Assembly: GCA_951812925.1 (NCBI GenBank)
Contig: OX638368.1
Span: 72,636,422-72,700,421 of the forward strand
DNA from: Calliopum simillimum
Taxonomy: Eukaryota > Arthropoda > Insecta > Diptera > Lauxaniidae
Length of the DNA: 64,000 nucleotides
Direction of reading: 5' to 3'
Shown: piece after piece, positions 44,766 through 55,752 of the stretch
Layout: every line of letters starts with the position of its first letter
Numbering within the stretch: the stretch's first letter is position 1
Notes under the pieces: generated by a model
The model's database searches: none
What the model was told of the DNA's origin: nothing
What the model saw: only the letters and a program-made list of their open reading frames with translations
Made by a program: the position numbers and the translations under genes

Positions 44766-46333
44766 TGAGGAAGAAAAACTTTTCACCAATACATTTAATC
44801 GCAGACCTCGAGCAATATATACAGACTATGGAAGATGAAAGAGAACAAAGTGTTGCCAGATCCAAAATAACGAACAAAATTATAACTTTTAAAAATGGAA
44901 TAAGAAATACGACAAAAGAAAAATTTATATTAACGACATATGACAAAACAAAAAGGCTTATAAATAGACACAAAGACACAATAATCATAACAAAAGCTGA
45001 CAAAGGTAATAAAACAGTTATAATGCACAAACAAGAATATATAGATAAAATGACCAAACTATTAGATGACAAGAAAACATACAGAAAAGTAAGAGAAGAC
45101 CCGACTAAAAAACTAAAGAACAAAAACAACGCTTTGGTTGAAAAACTGATTGAAAAAAAGAGCATTGAAAGTTATGACAGATACAGACTAATGACTTCAA
45201 CTGCAATGGCACCAAGACTTTACGGACTACCGAAAATTCATAAAGACGATGTTCCCCTTAGACCTATATCATCCTCCATTGACGTTCCTTTTTACAAACT
45301 CTCGAAATATATTGGAGAAATTTTAAGACACTTAATATCGGACGAATACAACATAAAAAATGCACTTCAATTAAAAGAAAAGCTGAATGACTTTTCCATA
45401 ACAAATGACGACATAATCGTCTCGTTTGACGTGGTCTCATTGTTTACTAATATTCCGACATACTTAGCTATTAAAAATATTATGAAACAATGGGACAAGA
45501 TTAAAAACTTGACGAAGATAGGACGGCCTCAATTTCTAAAAATATTAGAATTTTTCCTAAACGACAACAATTATTTTATATTTGACGACACTGTGTACCA
45601 TCAAATATATGGTATGCCTATGGGAAATCCTTTATCCCCGATAATTGCCGACTTGACACTAGATAATTTACTAGATGACGTAATAAATGACTTGAAAACA
45701 CAAAATATTGAATTTGGATTCATATGCAAATATGTTGACGATATGTCAGCAATTATAAAGAAAAAAGACTTAGACATTATCCTTAAGACGCTTAATAGTT
45801 ATCACACTAAAATAAACTTCACGACTGAAATAGAGCAAAATCATACCATTGCTTACTTAGACACTAAACTACACAGACAAAATGGAAAAATAAAATTTGA
45901 ATGGTACACAAAACCAATATCTTCTGGACGAATTTTAAATTTTCATTCCAAACAACCACTAAAATACAAAATAAACACTGCGACAAACATTATAAACAAA
46001 ATTTTTAAATTGACTGACAAACAATTTTTGGACCAAAATATTAAAAAAGTAAAAACAATCTTTAAAAACAATAACTATCCTCAAAACATTATTAACACAC
46101 TTATTGACAAAATTTCGAACAATAATAATAAAAATATACAATTAATAAAACAAAAAAATCAGTCTGGCAACACTGAAACTAAGTACTATTCGGTCACGTA
46201 TATACCGAAGCTTACAAGCAGCACACACATGCAGAAATTAATGAAAGCAGAGAACGCAACTTTTGCCTATAAGTCCAACACAACACTTAACAAAATATTC
46301 TCAAAGACAAAAACAAAAATTGAGAAAGAATAG
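44766..46333 (+). CDS. PLE3 reverse transcriptase (ORF up to an in-frame TAG)
   Basis: The open frame technically begins in the minisatellite at 44492; the Penelope part starts at KKNFSPIHLIADLEQYIQTM. RT motifs are in order: TAMAPRLYGLPKIHKDDVPL and RPISSSID, then VSFDVVSLFTNIP (first catalytic Asp), GMPMGNPLSPIIADLTLD, CKYVDDMSAI (catalytic Asp pair), IAYLDTKLHRQNGKIKFEWY and TKPISSGRILNFHS. The C-terminal linker holds YSVTYIPKLTSSTHMQKLM. All catalytic residues are present. The frame stops at TAG 46331-46333 and continues in the same frame into the endonuclease. It acts in target-primed reverse transcription of the element RNA. Confidence 0.85.
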
Positions 46334-46717
46334 AAAAACAATATTGTCTATTTGGTATCATGCTTAGGCGATAGAGATGAAGAAGACGACAACAATGAGA
46401 ATGACAACGATCACTACCGAAAAGTATACATAGGACAATCAAAGCGCGCGCTAAAAACGAGAATGATTGAACATAGAAACGACATAAAAAATAAAAAGAC
46501 AACAACTGCACTAGCACAGCACATATTTGAAACTGGACACACAGCTGATTTGGATAATGTTAAAATTTTGGACTTAGAAAAGACAACAAACAGGAGATTG
46601 ACACTGGAATGCCTACGAATTCAACAAAGAGGAAACGATGCGATGAATTTCAAAGACGACACAAATAACATTAACAACAATTATGCTGCGATCTTAGAGT
46701 TAGACAGACGGTTTTAA
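46334..46717 (+). CDS. PLE3 GIY-YIG endonuclease domain, in frame after a TAG
   Basis: Directly after the TAG, codons continue KNNIVYLVSCLGD, an acidic stretch (EEDDNNENDNDH), then RKVYIGQSKRALKTRMIEHR, TTTALAQHIFETGHTADLDN and TNRRLTLECLRIQ. VYIG with the downstream Arg and His residues matches the GIY-YIG nuclease of Penelope elements. The acidic insert sits between the two halves of the motif. A single nonsense change, or readthrough, would separate or join it to the RT. The stop is TAA at 46715-46717. Confidence 0.85.
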   Translation, partial: KNNIVYLVSCLGDRDEEDDNNENDNDHYRKVYIGQSKRALKTRMIEHRNDIKNKKTTTALAQHIFETGHTADLDNVKILDLEKTTNRRLTLECLRIQQRGNDAMNFKDDTNNINNNYAAILELDRRF

Positions 46718-46927
46718 AATTTAAAATAAAAAAGTGCAATATTTGTGTTTCATGTTTGTTTAAATGTTCATAGTTTTAATATTGTAATTTTCATTATATA
46801 TTTTTTCGTAATTTAAAACATAAAGTAAGTGTTTGTAAATTTAAGATTGTGTTTTGAAAATGTTTAAATTGTAAAACTGTGTATAAGAAAAAAATTTTTA
46901 TTGTTTATTTTATTTTAGAATAAAGAG

Positions 46928-46970
46928 TTGCCCTGAGGATGTCAACATAAAATTGACGAAACGTCGGCAA
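46928..46970 (+). ncRNA. Hammerhead ribozyme at the PLE3 3' end
   Basis: Stem I TTGCC/GGCAA (46928-46932 and 46966-46970), core CTGAGGA (46933-46939, fits CUGANGA), stem II GTCAA/TTGAC, GAAA (46958-46961), a loopless minimal stem III and cleavage triplet GTC (46963-46965). Every core position is canonical. This is the Penelope-type minimal hammerhead, likely to work best as a dimer. Confidence 0.75.
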
Positions 46971-47196
46971 ATAATTTAAATTTTAATGTTTTTATTTAAA
47001 ATTTGAAATTGAACAGCACTGGTTAGTAAAACCTCCATACAACAAAAATATTAAAATTAAAACGATTGACTTTTTAAAATGAATTGAACATTTTAATAAA
47101 CAAACCTAATCCCGAAAAATCCAGGAATCCCGGGATTGCAATTTTATACTCCCGAAATCCCGGGATCGCCAAAATGCCCGAAAATTGGCATCCCTA

Positions 47197-47880
47197 GACC
47201 ATATTTATGTATGCACATTAGGATGCGCCAAATTGTATGGATGATATTTTGCCGACCTCGGCTACTCCCCTATGTGAAAGTTCATTCAATTCTAATGATG
47301 AATGCCAAAGCTCGACTAGAAATTTGCTTAGGCACGCTTAAAAATACATTAGGCCCTAATTGATTTGCCTAAATTAGAAATGCCCAATACTTGCCTAGTT
47401 AGGTGCGCTTAGGGTTTTTGGTTATATGTAGTGATAAATAAACGGTTGTCAAATTTCGTTTCCCTAATGTGGTGGTCGTAGTGGTAAACAAAAAGTTGCC
47501 TAGTTTCGGAATGCCTAACAATTGCCTAATTAGGCATGCTAAGGGCATTCGTAAATGGTGGTGGTCATAAAAAAAACGAACAATTGCCGAATTTCTGTTA
47601 ATCTGGGGAAACAGTAAAGCGGTACACCATATAAATTGTATGCTCGTATTCTTCAAGCCTCGCTATCTCAAAAACGAAACCAGATATTGTAAAATTTTGA
47701 AAAGGTCGTGAAATCGTGGGACCACGGAATCATAGTCGTGCCTGTAAAGCAAATCCTGGCTATGTACGTTGAAAATTAAAAATGGAATCCCTGGTAACAA
47801 AAAAAAAACTATGACATCTGTCATTTAATTGCTATATTCTTTAATTTATTTGTAATTATAAATATAATTTCCATTATGTA
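47197..47880. other. Gene-free stretch with TGCCTAATTAGGC-type short repeats
   Basis: Repeats of TTGCCTA(A/G)TT and GCTTAGG occur between 47325 and 47545, with related sequence at 53530-53615. The block CCCTATGTGAAAGTTCATTC near 47270 matches the complement near 55195, part of a MITE end. No gene. Confidence 0.45.
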
Positions 47881-47884
47881 GAAT

Positions 47885-48520
47885 GGACATAAGATGGCAG
47901 AGAATCAGAGTTACAAAATAAGGACAATAATCGTATACTACAAAAAGTGAAACGCGATGAGTTTTCCAAGCAGGCCAAGGATATCTGTAATAAAACTACA
48001 CTACGGAATGTTTTGCTGGAAAATCATTCTGCTTATATGCGTATTGGTCAACATCTTAAAAACGCTATCCAAATGGCCGATGAAAAGCGGAATCTTGTGA
48101 AAAGTTTGTGAATTTCTATACAAGACATTTGGCGCAGAAGCAGGCTGATTGGAAGAAGACAAAAAGAAAACCCTAGAGGCAGAAGTTCATGGAATGTATA
48201 TTCGAATTGCTGATAAACTATTTGCAAAGTGTTTCCACCGAAGATTTAAAATGGGATTAAGCCGCAACTCACCTCATTCAAACTAAATCTGAAAATAGCC
48301 TTAAATCCCGTTTTAAATCTTCTGTGGAAACAGGCCATTATCGTTCACTTAAACTAGCAGCGGATAAACAGAAAATTCCCGTCCGCCCTGCTGGCGAATG
48401 TGACGGAAAGAAAAGCGTTCTTAAGATCCTTGGCACACGAGAGAAGCGGTCCCTCTGCTTTCCTACAAATAGTAGGGTAAGGGAGGGAAATATGGACCAC
48501 CCATCTTTCTTTTTTAAATA
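47885..48520 (+). pseudogene. Decayed copy of an unrecognised protein gene
   Basis: Coding-like sequence runs through all three frames: KVKRDEFSKQAKDICNKTTL, RNVLLENHSAYMRIGQHLKN, then KFVNFYTRHLAQKQADWKK, EAEVHGMYIRIADKLFAK, and finally VETGHYRSLKLAADKQKIPV. At least three frameshifts or stops break it. No introns are apparent, so a processed pseudogene is plausible. I do not recognise the parent. Confidence 0.5.
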
Positions 48521-49440
48521 AAACCCAAAATACATAAAACAAAACAATTAATTTTATGTCATTCAGTAAAGGAAACAATTTAACTTTATTTTGATTCACT
48601 TTTAGATAAATATCTCATCAGGATAAAGAAAAAAAATTAAAAAACTGAAAATACTCAAAATGAAGATAAAAAAAAGTGTAGTGTAATATAGACCATATAA
48701 TTCATTTGGTACAGAAATTGCATTTAAAAATGTCACTTCTACATTCGGCACATTTTTCATGACTCCAAGAATGTCAGATTACACATTAAACCAAAAATTC
48801 GCCACGTCAATCTTCTGAGTAAAGGGTATTACATTACATGCATTTTTTATAATTTTTTCCTTTGTAGTTAACGAATTACATATAATGACCATCAGACTCG
48901 TCATGAAAACTGCAACTAGATTCCCCATCAAAAAAAGGCTTTTTTCTTTGGTGGTCCATATTACCCACAGCACGTGTTGGTGAAATAAATGGTTTTTTTT
49001 ATAAAAAACTGTTTTGGTTGATGAACTTATTTGTACTAATAAATTATAAGTGGTATTCACTGACTTTGTATAATTAACCTACTATCGCCGGACAAATTAC
49101 TCTTTCGTGTGTCAGGCTCTAAACCAGCATTAACCAAATAAAAATCTTCTAGAACACAATTATTCAGGCCTATCATTGAATCCATGGTAGATACGAACTT
49201 CATGAGATCTACGAAAATGCTATTATTGATTTCAAGAAATTACGACCGTAACTTCGTAATTCGTGGAGTTTGAAGTACTTCCTTAATAAAATTATGATAT
49301 TTCTTCGGTAGTCATATCTATTCGTCGGAAATTAAAAAAAGAATTGAGTTCAATGATAGCACTTTCGTAGATTTCACGAAATACGTATCTAAGTATCTAA
49401 AACCGCTAACGAAGGTACACATCTGGAATCCAAATGTTAA
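48521..49440. other. Gene-free AT-rich stretch
   Basis: No inverted ends or protein similarity recognised. 49090-49440 is slightly less AT-rich and precedes the Upf3 fragment; it may be intron-derived sequence captured with it. Confidence 0.3.
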
Positions 49441-49458
49441 TAATGTAGTATGAATATG

Positions 49459-49784
49459 AAATTTAGATAATCATACGTCATCTACCACCCACAATGACCG
49501 AGGATGAGTTTCTCAAGCAAATCGACCCACTACCCGAGCATGATTTTTATTATTTCGCTGCAGCAGATTGGTCATTAGGATATGATGCTACATGTCAGGC
49601 AGATCTCAACTTAAAACAAAATTATGATGATGTTTTTCTCTTTCGTTATCGCTTTGATAGATACGTTTTTGTAGATTCCAGAGGAGCAGAATACGCAGCA
49701 ATTGTTGAATTTGCACCTTTTCAGGGTTTGGCTAGAAACAAATCACGAAAAATTGATCCTAAAGTGACTCACGGTGGTTTTTAA
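49459..49784 (+). pseudogene. Fragment of Upf3 (nonsense-mediated decay factor)
   Basis: An acceptor-like AAATTTAG is followed by IIIRHLPPTMTEDEFLKQID, PLPEHDFYYFAAADWSLGYD, then FRYRFDRYVFVDSRGAEYAA and IVEFAPFQGLARNKSRKIDP. This is the Smg4/UPF3 RNA-recognition-like domain (RHLPP…, VEFAPFQ…) that binds Upf2. It starts at a possible splice acceptor and loses similarity after DPKV, then stops. Only about 100 residues are present and no neighbouring Upf3 exon was found, so it is read as a captured or duplicated exon. The frame is open, which is notable for a fragment in an intron of another gene. Confidence 0.75.
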
Positions 49785-49929
49785 AAAATTTTAACTTTTT
49801 GAAATACCACCCGCGATTTTTTCAGGGACAATGTTGGGGGACCCTTCTAGTATCTAAATCCGCAAACCGCGAAATCGAACGTCCAGCCGTTTTTTTTTCG
49901 ACCTTTTAGTTTTTTTAACGATTTTTGAG

Positions 49930-50070
49930 TATGTCTCGGTGTGTATATACATATTATGTACACATATATATGTATATACGTACATATATATACTTGTATA
50001 TGTATATATGTGTAACATATATATATATGGATATAAATATACATACATACATACATACATATAAAAGGTA
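49930..50070. repeat. TATATG/CATACA microsatellite tract
   Basis: Imperfect TATATG and ACATACAT repeats. Open frames across it on both strands (YIYMYI-type) are compositional. Confidence 0.8.
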
Positions 50071-50810
50071 TCGTTTCCGTACCATTTATTTTTTAAAAAA
50101 ATCGGTTTTTTCGTATTTAAGAAAAACACAAACAAAAATGGAAACGAAAATAGTCACTCCAGATGTGATTTTCGATGTTTAATCCGATTCCGGTATTAGA
50201 ATTGCTCTATTACGTCTGGACTTACACATATGTTTAAAGGACACCATTTTTTTTCCTATTTTTGATAAGGTAATACTATGCCTTAAAATGGTATGACAAT
50301 TAATAGCTCTAGTTTTTTTCTTGAAAACTCAATCAATCCGATAACGATATCTTTTTTTTTGTCGGAGATATCTTTGCCTAAAAAGTTAAAAAAGTGCAAA
50401 AACACGATTTTTGGCTATATTGGATGTTATATGCAGAACACACAATTTTTTTTTGGGAATTTCTAGTACCAGAAACATTTGTCTTTCGTCGTCCGGTGCG
50501 GTTGTGTTCAACTTCATGTACTCTCGTGTGTTTTAATTTTGACAGCGAATATTCGTCGGGCGAAATTCGTCGTACGCTCCAATTGTGTTTAAGCTATTAC
50601 TCCGAAATTATCATACTTGTAATAAGTGACCGATGATATTCTTTATTCTCTAAAGTGGCACCATTGCAATGTTATAAGGAAAAAAAAAAAAAAAAACAAA
50701 ACAAGAAAATTTCTTGACATTTAGTGTCGAAAATCTGTGTAAATTAAAATTTTAAAAAATCTTTAAATTGAATTATCTCAAAACTATAAAATTGGAGTAA
50801 CCTACATAGT

Positions 50811-53362
50811 TACGGTGACCAACCGTACTCTATTATACAGAACAGTTCTGTATTTGCGGCCTCTGTTCTGTATCTTCTCTTCTTGGACGAGATAAAATTG
50901 TATGTACTTATGTACTTATGTACCTATGTACTTATGAACTTATGTATGTTTGGAACGGGCAAAACTTTTTCTCGAAAACGGCTGCAGCGATTTTAATGAA
51001 ACTTCGGGTAATGTTAGATATTGGCATACAATGAAAAATGAGCTAGGCTTAAACTTTGTAAATGCTCACCAGGGGGCGTGGCATCGAATTAAATTTCAAA
51101 TTTGATAAAGTCATAACTCGCAAACCATACAAGGTATTTAAATGAAATTTGGTGAGCGGGTACGGCTTAATAATACCTTGTAACAGACAAAAAGTGGGCG
51201 GGATCGAATAAGTGCCACGCCCACTTTTTAGCCCTTGAAAATTTTGATTCAATATTACTCGAAAACGACTTCGACAATTTTGATGAAAATTTGGGAGCTG
51301 TTACGTCTGCAAACTAGTATTAATATGTGATATGCCGTTATATTATGAAAACTCGTTGAAGGGCGTGGCACCGCCCACAGAGATATAGTGCGCTATAAAA
51401 AGAAAACTACTAAAGCAATCTTTTGAATTTAACTGTAGGAAGTCTACTTGCTATTAGGCACCTACGACCTGAAAGTAGGCAAAATATCGAAAGTGCACGA
51501 GGAACCTCCCATACAAGTAAAACACATTATATGCTATTTCTCGCAAACGATACAACAAATTTTGATGAAATTTGGTATGCGGATCTGGATCAAGAGTATC
51601 TAAAGCATAACAAAAAGAAGCCTATGCCCCGCCCATTTTTGTATCAAAATAAAAATGTTGGTTAATAACTCAGGCACAAAAAAAATGGAATGAACTGTTT
51701 AATTCTTATATGCAGTCTTATGTACTTTTTGACGCTAAATCCATCTTCATCAGTAGAACTTTCATTATACCTGCAGGATTTTGAAATATCCTTGCTTGAA
51801 GTTAAAGAAAACGCTGTGTTCAGTCATACAGCGTAGCTACAAGAAAAAGCAAAATTCTTTTATATTAATAGCATCGAATAGTTACACTCTTCCTTATCCA
51901 AATTTTTCTAATAGGATTCTTATTTTCCGAGTTATGATTCTTTGAAGATAAGATATTTCAGCCGCCATACAAAATACGAAATATTTTGGGTGCGTGACAT
52001 ATCCCATTTATTTTTTTAAGGGCATTCTATTTCACCATAAAAAATTTTAGTTTTTGATATTTTTCTATACCATTCGATGCATTCCGAGTTTTTTCTTATT
52101 ATTATTCTCATCGGCTTACTTATCATTTTGAAAGCATGACCGTTAAAAGTGAAAAGATACAAGTTTCATAACAAAAAATAGCTATGAAAAAAAACATCGA
52201 CTAAAATAATAAGATTAGATTGTTGACCGAGCAGGGATCGGTCTCCAGGTACTAATTTTTTAAACATGGAAATGTTCTGTATTTTAGAAGGTGTTCTGTA
52301 TTTGTTCTGTATTCCGCTAAATTTTTTAGTAGAGCGATTTCCACCAAAAAATCAAATAATAAAAAAGTTGCAAAATCGATATATTGTTGCCTACCTGTAT
52401 ATAAATATTGGACCTAAGCACTTACTTTGAGCTGAGCGAAGAGGTGTTGGTAACATTGTTTGCTCTAATAATGTACAGTGTGGTCCAAATTGTTCGGGTG
52501 GAAAAAATATGACCAAGCGTCTAACAGAAAAGTAATCTATGAAAAATTCTACGAAAATTTGACCAACCATTGGTCTTAAATCTAGATATTTAACGTGAAG
52601 ATTTTTCTTCGACACATTTATATTAAAATAATAACTTCTTTAAAAAACATTATTGTATCATTTTAAAAAAAAAAAATAAATATCATTGGTTTTGTGAACT
52701 TCCTGAATCGATTTTTATCTTCAATGAATTTTGAAGTTTTTTTTTGAAAAATTATAATAAAATTAGAACCACCAATTTTTATTTGGAATCGATTTGTTTG
52801 GTATTTTATAACAAATATCAAAAATCGACATTGACGTTGGTTTTAAAACACCAAAAAAAAAAAAGTGATTTCAATTAAATAATTTCTGGCTATAATTTTT
52901 TTAATCAGAAACTCTTACTTCAACAAAATCTGTTAAATCTCGGTCTGAGTATTAAAAATCGTTCATGATAAAAACAGATTCAGAAAGATGACATAACCAA
53001 TGATATTTATTTTTTTAAGATGATACAATAGTATTTTCTAAAGATGATTTTTTGCTTAAACATTTCGTAGAAAAAAATGCTCGTTAAAAAGCCGGAGCTC
53101 GATATTGATCTTTGACCCATGGCTTATTTGATAAATTTTCTAAGGGCTTTCCGTAGATTACGTTTCCGGTTGGTTGTGGACAAATTTGGCCCACACAAAT
53201 GTACATTTACATAGAAATACGATAAAAAATAAATATGGTTATACAAACTGTTTTCAATTCAAGAATGTATGTATGTACTTAGTTAAAATGTATTTCTTGT
53301 TTTTTTTTTTTTTTTTTTTGGTTTGTGTTCTTTATTTTAATTTCAAATAAATGGTCACCGTA
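50811..53362. mobile_element. 2.55 kb hAT-like element, TSD TACATAGT
   Basis: The 11-bp ends TACGGTGACCA match exactly in opposite orientation, and TACATAGT is duplicated at 50803-50810 and 53363-53370. TTCTGTAT motifs recur near both the left end (50845-50875) and 52275-52310. Inside lie sequence of fly-repeat type (51050-51660, with GTGCCACGCCCACTTTTT) and a palindromic MITE (about 52472-53203). No transposase is visible. Confidence 0.8.
52472..53203. mobile_element. 0.73 kb palindromic MITE in the hAT-like element
   Basis: GTGTGGTCCAAATTGTTC near 52479 pairs imperfectly with GGACAAATTTGGCCCACAC near 53177, and ATCATTGGTT (52683) with its complement near 52996. The arms are diverged, so the insertion is old. 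Confidence 0.6.
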
Positions 53363-54020
53363 TACATAGTTGTAGTATTGAGGTGGCGATACAGTTCAGC
53401 AAATTAACAAATGTTAAAAAATTTAAATACAAATAAGAAAACATTTATTTCAATAAATTACTAAAAAAGACTGAGCTATTTTTCGTTTTAATAATTTGAA
53501 AATTATTTGTTAGGCCTTACTGTTTTTGCCTTACCAGAATGTTAGGAACAACTGCGGAAGCCCAACGATTGCCTAGTTTGGTAAGCCTCAAATTTCCCTA
53601 ATTAGGACGGCATTCCTGATTGGGAAAATATGGGGAACACCGTTACATCTTATATGAGGCTCCCGGCGCTATGCTCCTCCTAGAAGTTAAAGGAGAATTC
53701 ATGCATACTTACATAGTTAGGCTCCCGCGCTTGGCCATAACGTTCTGGTTATTCAAAACCATTGGGGCAAATTGCAAATGGATTTTATAAAATGAAAGAG
53801 CTATAGTACATTCAAAGCTAATTTCTACAATCTCGTATTAATTTTCCAAAAAATTAGTGAAAAGTTCTTGTAGCGTTCTCTCAGACGATTAATTTTTAGT
53901 TCAGCTTTTTGTTTTTTTTTGTATTAATTTGGTTACATAATTTTATGCTACTTTTGTTAACTGGTACTGATGACAACAGTAGACAACAGCCAAAATATAA
54001 CATAAATTTCGATTTTTGTG
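53363..54020. other. Gap with an RTE-like LINE tail remnant
   Basis: 53665-53705 matches the LINE 3' end (CTATGCTCCTCCTAGAAGTT and AAGGAGAAT). 53530-53615 carries TGCCTAGTTTGG/CCTAATTAGG short repeats also seen at 47325-47545. No gene. Confidence 0.5.
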
Positions 54021-54026
54021 GTTATA

Positions 54027-54400
54027 CACGGTAATAAATTTCGGTTTAATTTTTCAACTTAAAAAGTTGGTATATTTATCCAACTTAATTCGGGTAAATT
54101 TTTCAACTTATAAGTTGAAATTTGTGTCCACTCTGAGGGTTGATTTTCTTTACTTAAAATGTTGAAAGAGGTCAACTTAAAAGATTGAAAATTTGTACTA
54201 AAAAAGATGAAAAAAAAAACCAAGCTTAAAAGATAAGAAAATGTACTTACTGAGTTGAGAAGTTTTATCGAAAAAAGAAGAAAAAATGTACTTTGAATAG
54301 TTGAAAATATTTCAACCCTGTAAGGCAAAAAATTTAACTAAAGGTTGAGCGTAAATCAACCTGTAACTTTTTTAATAAAAGTATGAAAAATTGAGTTAAT
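54027..54400. mobile_element. AAGTTGA-rich TIR element, truncated copy
   Basis: The left end CACGGTAATAAATTTCGGTT is the same as that of 56670-57295. Many TCAACTT/AAGTTGA words follow in both orientations. A matching right end is not found. Confidence 0.55.
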
Positions 54401-54684
54401 ATATGATTTTATTGAATAACATGGATATTAATACAATGGTTTGAAATGATTGTTTTTGACAATATGTATTAAGGGGCACTACTTATATTTGTATGGCGAT
54501 AAAGCATCATCAAAAACCACAGTAAAAAAATCGACCGACGGATTTTCTTAATTTTTTTTAATATGATTAGAAAAGTACCCCGAACAAGAAAATATTCGAG
54601 TTTTCAGAGTGATGCAACTTGAGGGTTAAAAAATTAAAAATGTTTTGACCACCCTTAATATAACATCATATTGGTAGCAGATAT

Positions 54685-55220
54685 GCATTTGAAAAAGTGA
54701 TATCGGTCGAATAGCCGATTATTATGACCAACTTTTAAAATAAACGATTCATATTTTTACATAAATTTTTTCAAACAGAACCACCAACCAGGGCTGAAAG
54801 TTCAATCAATTCTTAAGATAAATGCCGAAGGAACCATATCTCTTCGTTAAACTTTAGTTCGACGCATTTTGAATTGAAAATTTTACCTTTACCCACTTTC
54901 AAAACAAACGATGAATGTCAGATTTGGCAGCCTAGGTTAGCGTTATGTTTGAAAAAATTCATGTAAAAAATGAATCGTTTATTCTGAAAGTGGGTCATAA
55001 AAATCGGTTATTTGACCGATGTAATTTTTTCAAGTAAATAGCGTCAATTCCACATCATCAAGTAAACTTTTCGTGTAAACAGAACCCGATTTTATTCATT
55101 TTTGACAAATGTAAGGTAAAATTTTCAATCGAAAATGCGCCGAACTAATGTTGAACGAAGAGATATGGTTCCTTTGCATTTATCCTTAGAACTGAATGAA
55201 CTTTCACATAGGGGGGTAGC
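54685..55220. mobile_element. Two interleaved inverted-repeat MITEs
   Basis: ATCGGTCGAATAGCCGATTA…AATAAACGATTCAT pairs with ATGAATCGTTTATTCTGAAAG near 54970, the TAATGTCAT-family style. A second pairing joins GAAGGAACCATATCTCTTCG (54829) with its complement near 55158. The layout suggests insertion of one family into another. Confidence 0.6.
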
Positions 55221-55342
55221 CGCCCTAACATACATACATCGGATATCTATTAAACATCTACTCATAATTAGCGACGACAAAAGTTAAATTGAAATTCTTA
55301 TAGGTAGTGTCCAAGTAATAATTATAATTAATGTTTTCTTAC

Positions 55343-55752
55343 CTATATGGCGACGGTGGATTTCCAGTAAGTTCCAGCTTGCGATACGACTCCTCGATTG
55401 GACTCAATATATCTGTAACGCTAAAGGGTGTTGAGTGACTGTTATTCAATAAGGTATTGTGATGTTGATTGTGCAAATTCTGTAAGTGCTGCAAATTAGT
55501 TAAATTATGGTGGTGGTGATGAGCGACGGCAACGGCTGCAGCAACATTGGCTGTAGAAGTAATGAACGAATTTTGTTGATGGCTCTGTTGCTGATGATGC
55601 TGTGTGGCAGTTGTTAATGGTGCTTTGGGAGATAAACTCATAACCAAGTCGACGCCATTAAGTTCAGTTAAAAGACCACTTTCTTCGTGTTCAGGATCCT
55701 CAGCAAAGGCTCCGGAATTATGGTGATGAATATTCGATTGTGAGGATGACAT
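55343..55752 (-). CDS. scro: scarecrow (scro), coding exon 1
   Basis: The minus strand starts at ATG 55752: MSSSQSNIHHHNSGAFAEDP, then EHEESGLLTELNGVDLVMSL, a Gln/His-rich and Ala-rich middle, and STPFSVTDILSPIEESYRKL before ELTGNPPSPY. TPFSVTDILSPIEESY is the TN motif (Groucho-binding) of NKX2-1/scarecrow; vnd has a different TN sequence, which favours scro. The donor GTAAGA (GT at 55341-55342) leaves phase 2, completed by the first base of exon 2 to Arg. The length is 136 codons plus 2 bases with no stop. Low-complexity His/Gln runs are normal in this class. The 5' UTR extends to the right. Confidence 0.94.

Larger units (their letters stand above)
43450..46990 (+). mobile_element. Penelope-like element 3 (PLE3), nearly complete, different family
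   Basis: It holds, in order: an N-terminal coding segment (43700-44010), a 0.75 kb insertion with 36-bp repeats and a tRNA-headed unit (44011-44765), the RT (44766-46333), the GIY-YIG endonuclease (46334-46717) and a 3' hammerhead (46928-46970). Its protein differs clearly from PLE1 and PLE2. Apart from the insertion and one stop codon the frame is open, so it looks younger than the other two copies. Confidence 0.85.
40317..47196. mobile_element. 6.9 kb hAT-like element, TSD GACCATAT
   Basis: Ends TAGCGATGCCAATCCCGGGA (left) and, read inward, TAGGGATGCCAATTTTCGGG (right) are followed by several TCCCGGGATT blocks on both sides. GACCATAT is repeated at 40309-40316 and 47197-47204. An 8-bp TSD and (C/T)AGGGATG…CCAA-type ends are hAT hallmarks. 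No hAT transposase is seen. The interior is taken up by other insertions, chiefly two palindromes, a dispersed repeat and PLE3. Confidence 0.8.

Noticed and set aside
44479..45165. 228-residue minus-strand frame with hydrophobic stretches
   Set aside because: Antisense of the minisatellite and PLE3 RT; hydrophobicity comes from Lys/Asn-rich sense codons.
49847..50182. Tyr/Ile-rich frames on both strands
   Set aside because: They are translations of a TATATG/ACATAC microsatellite.
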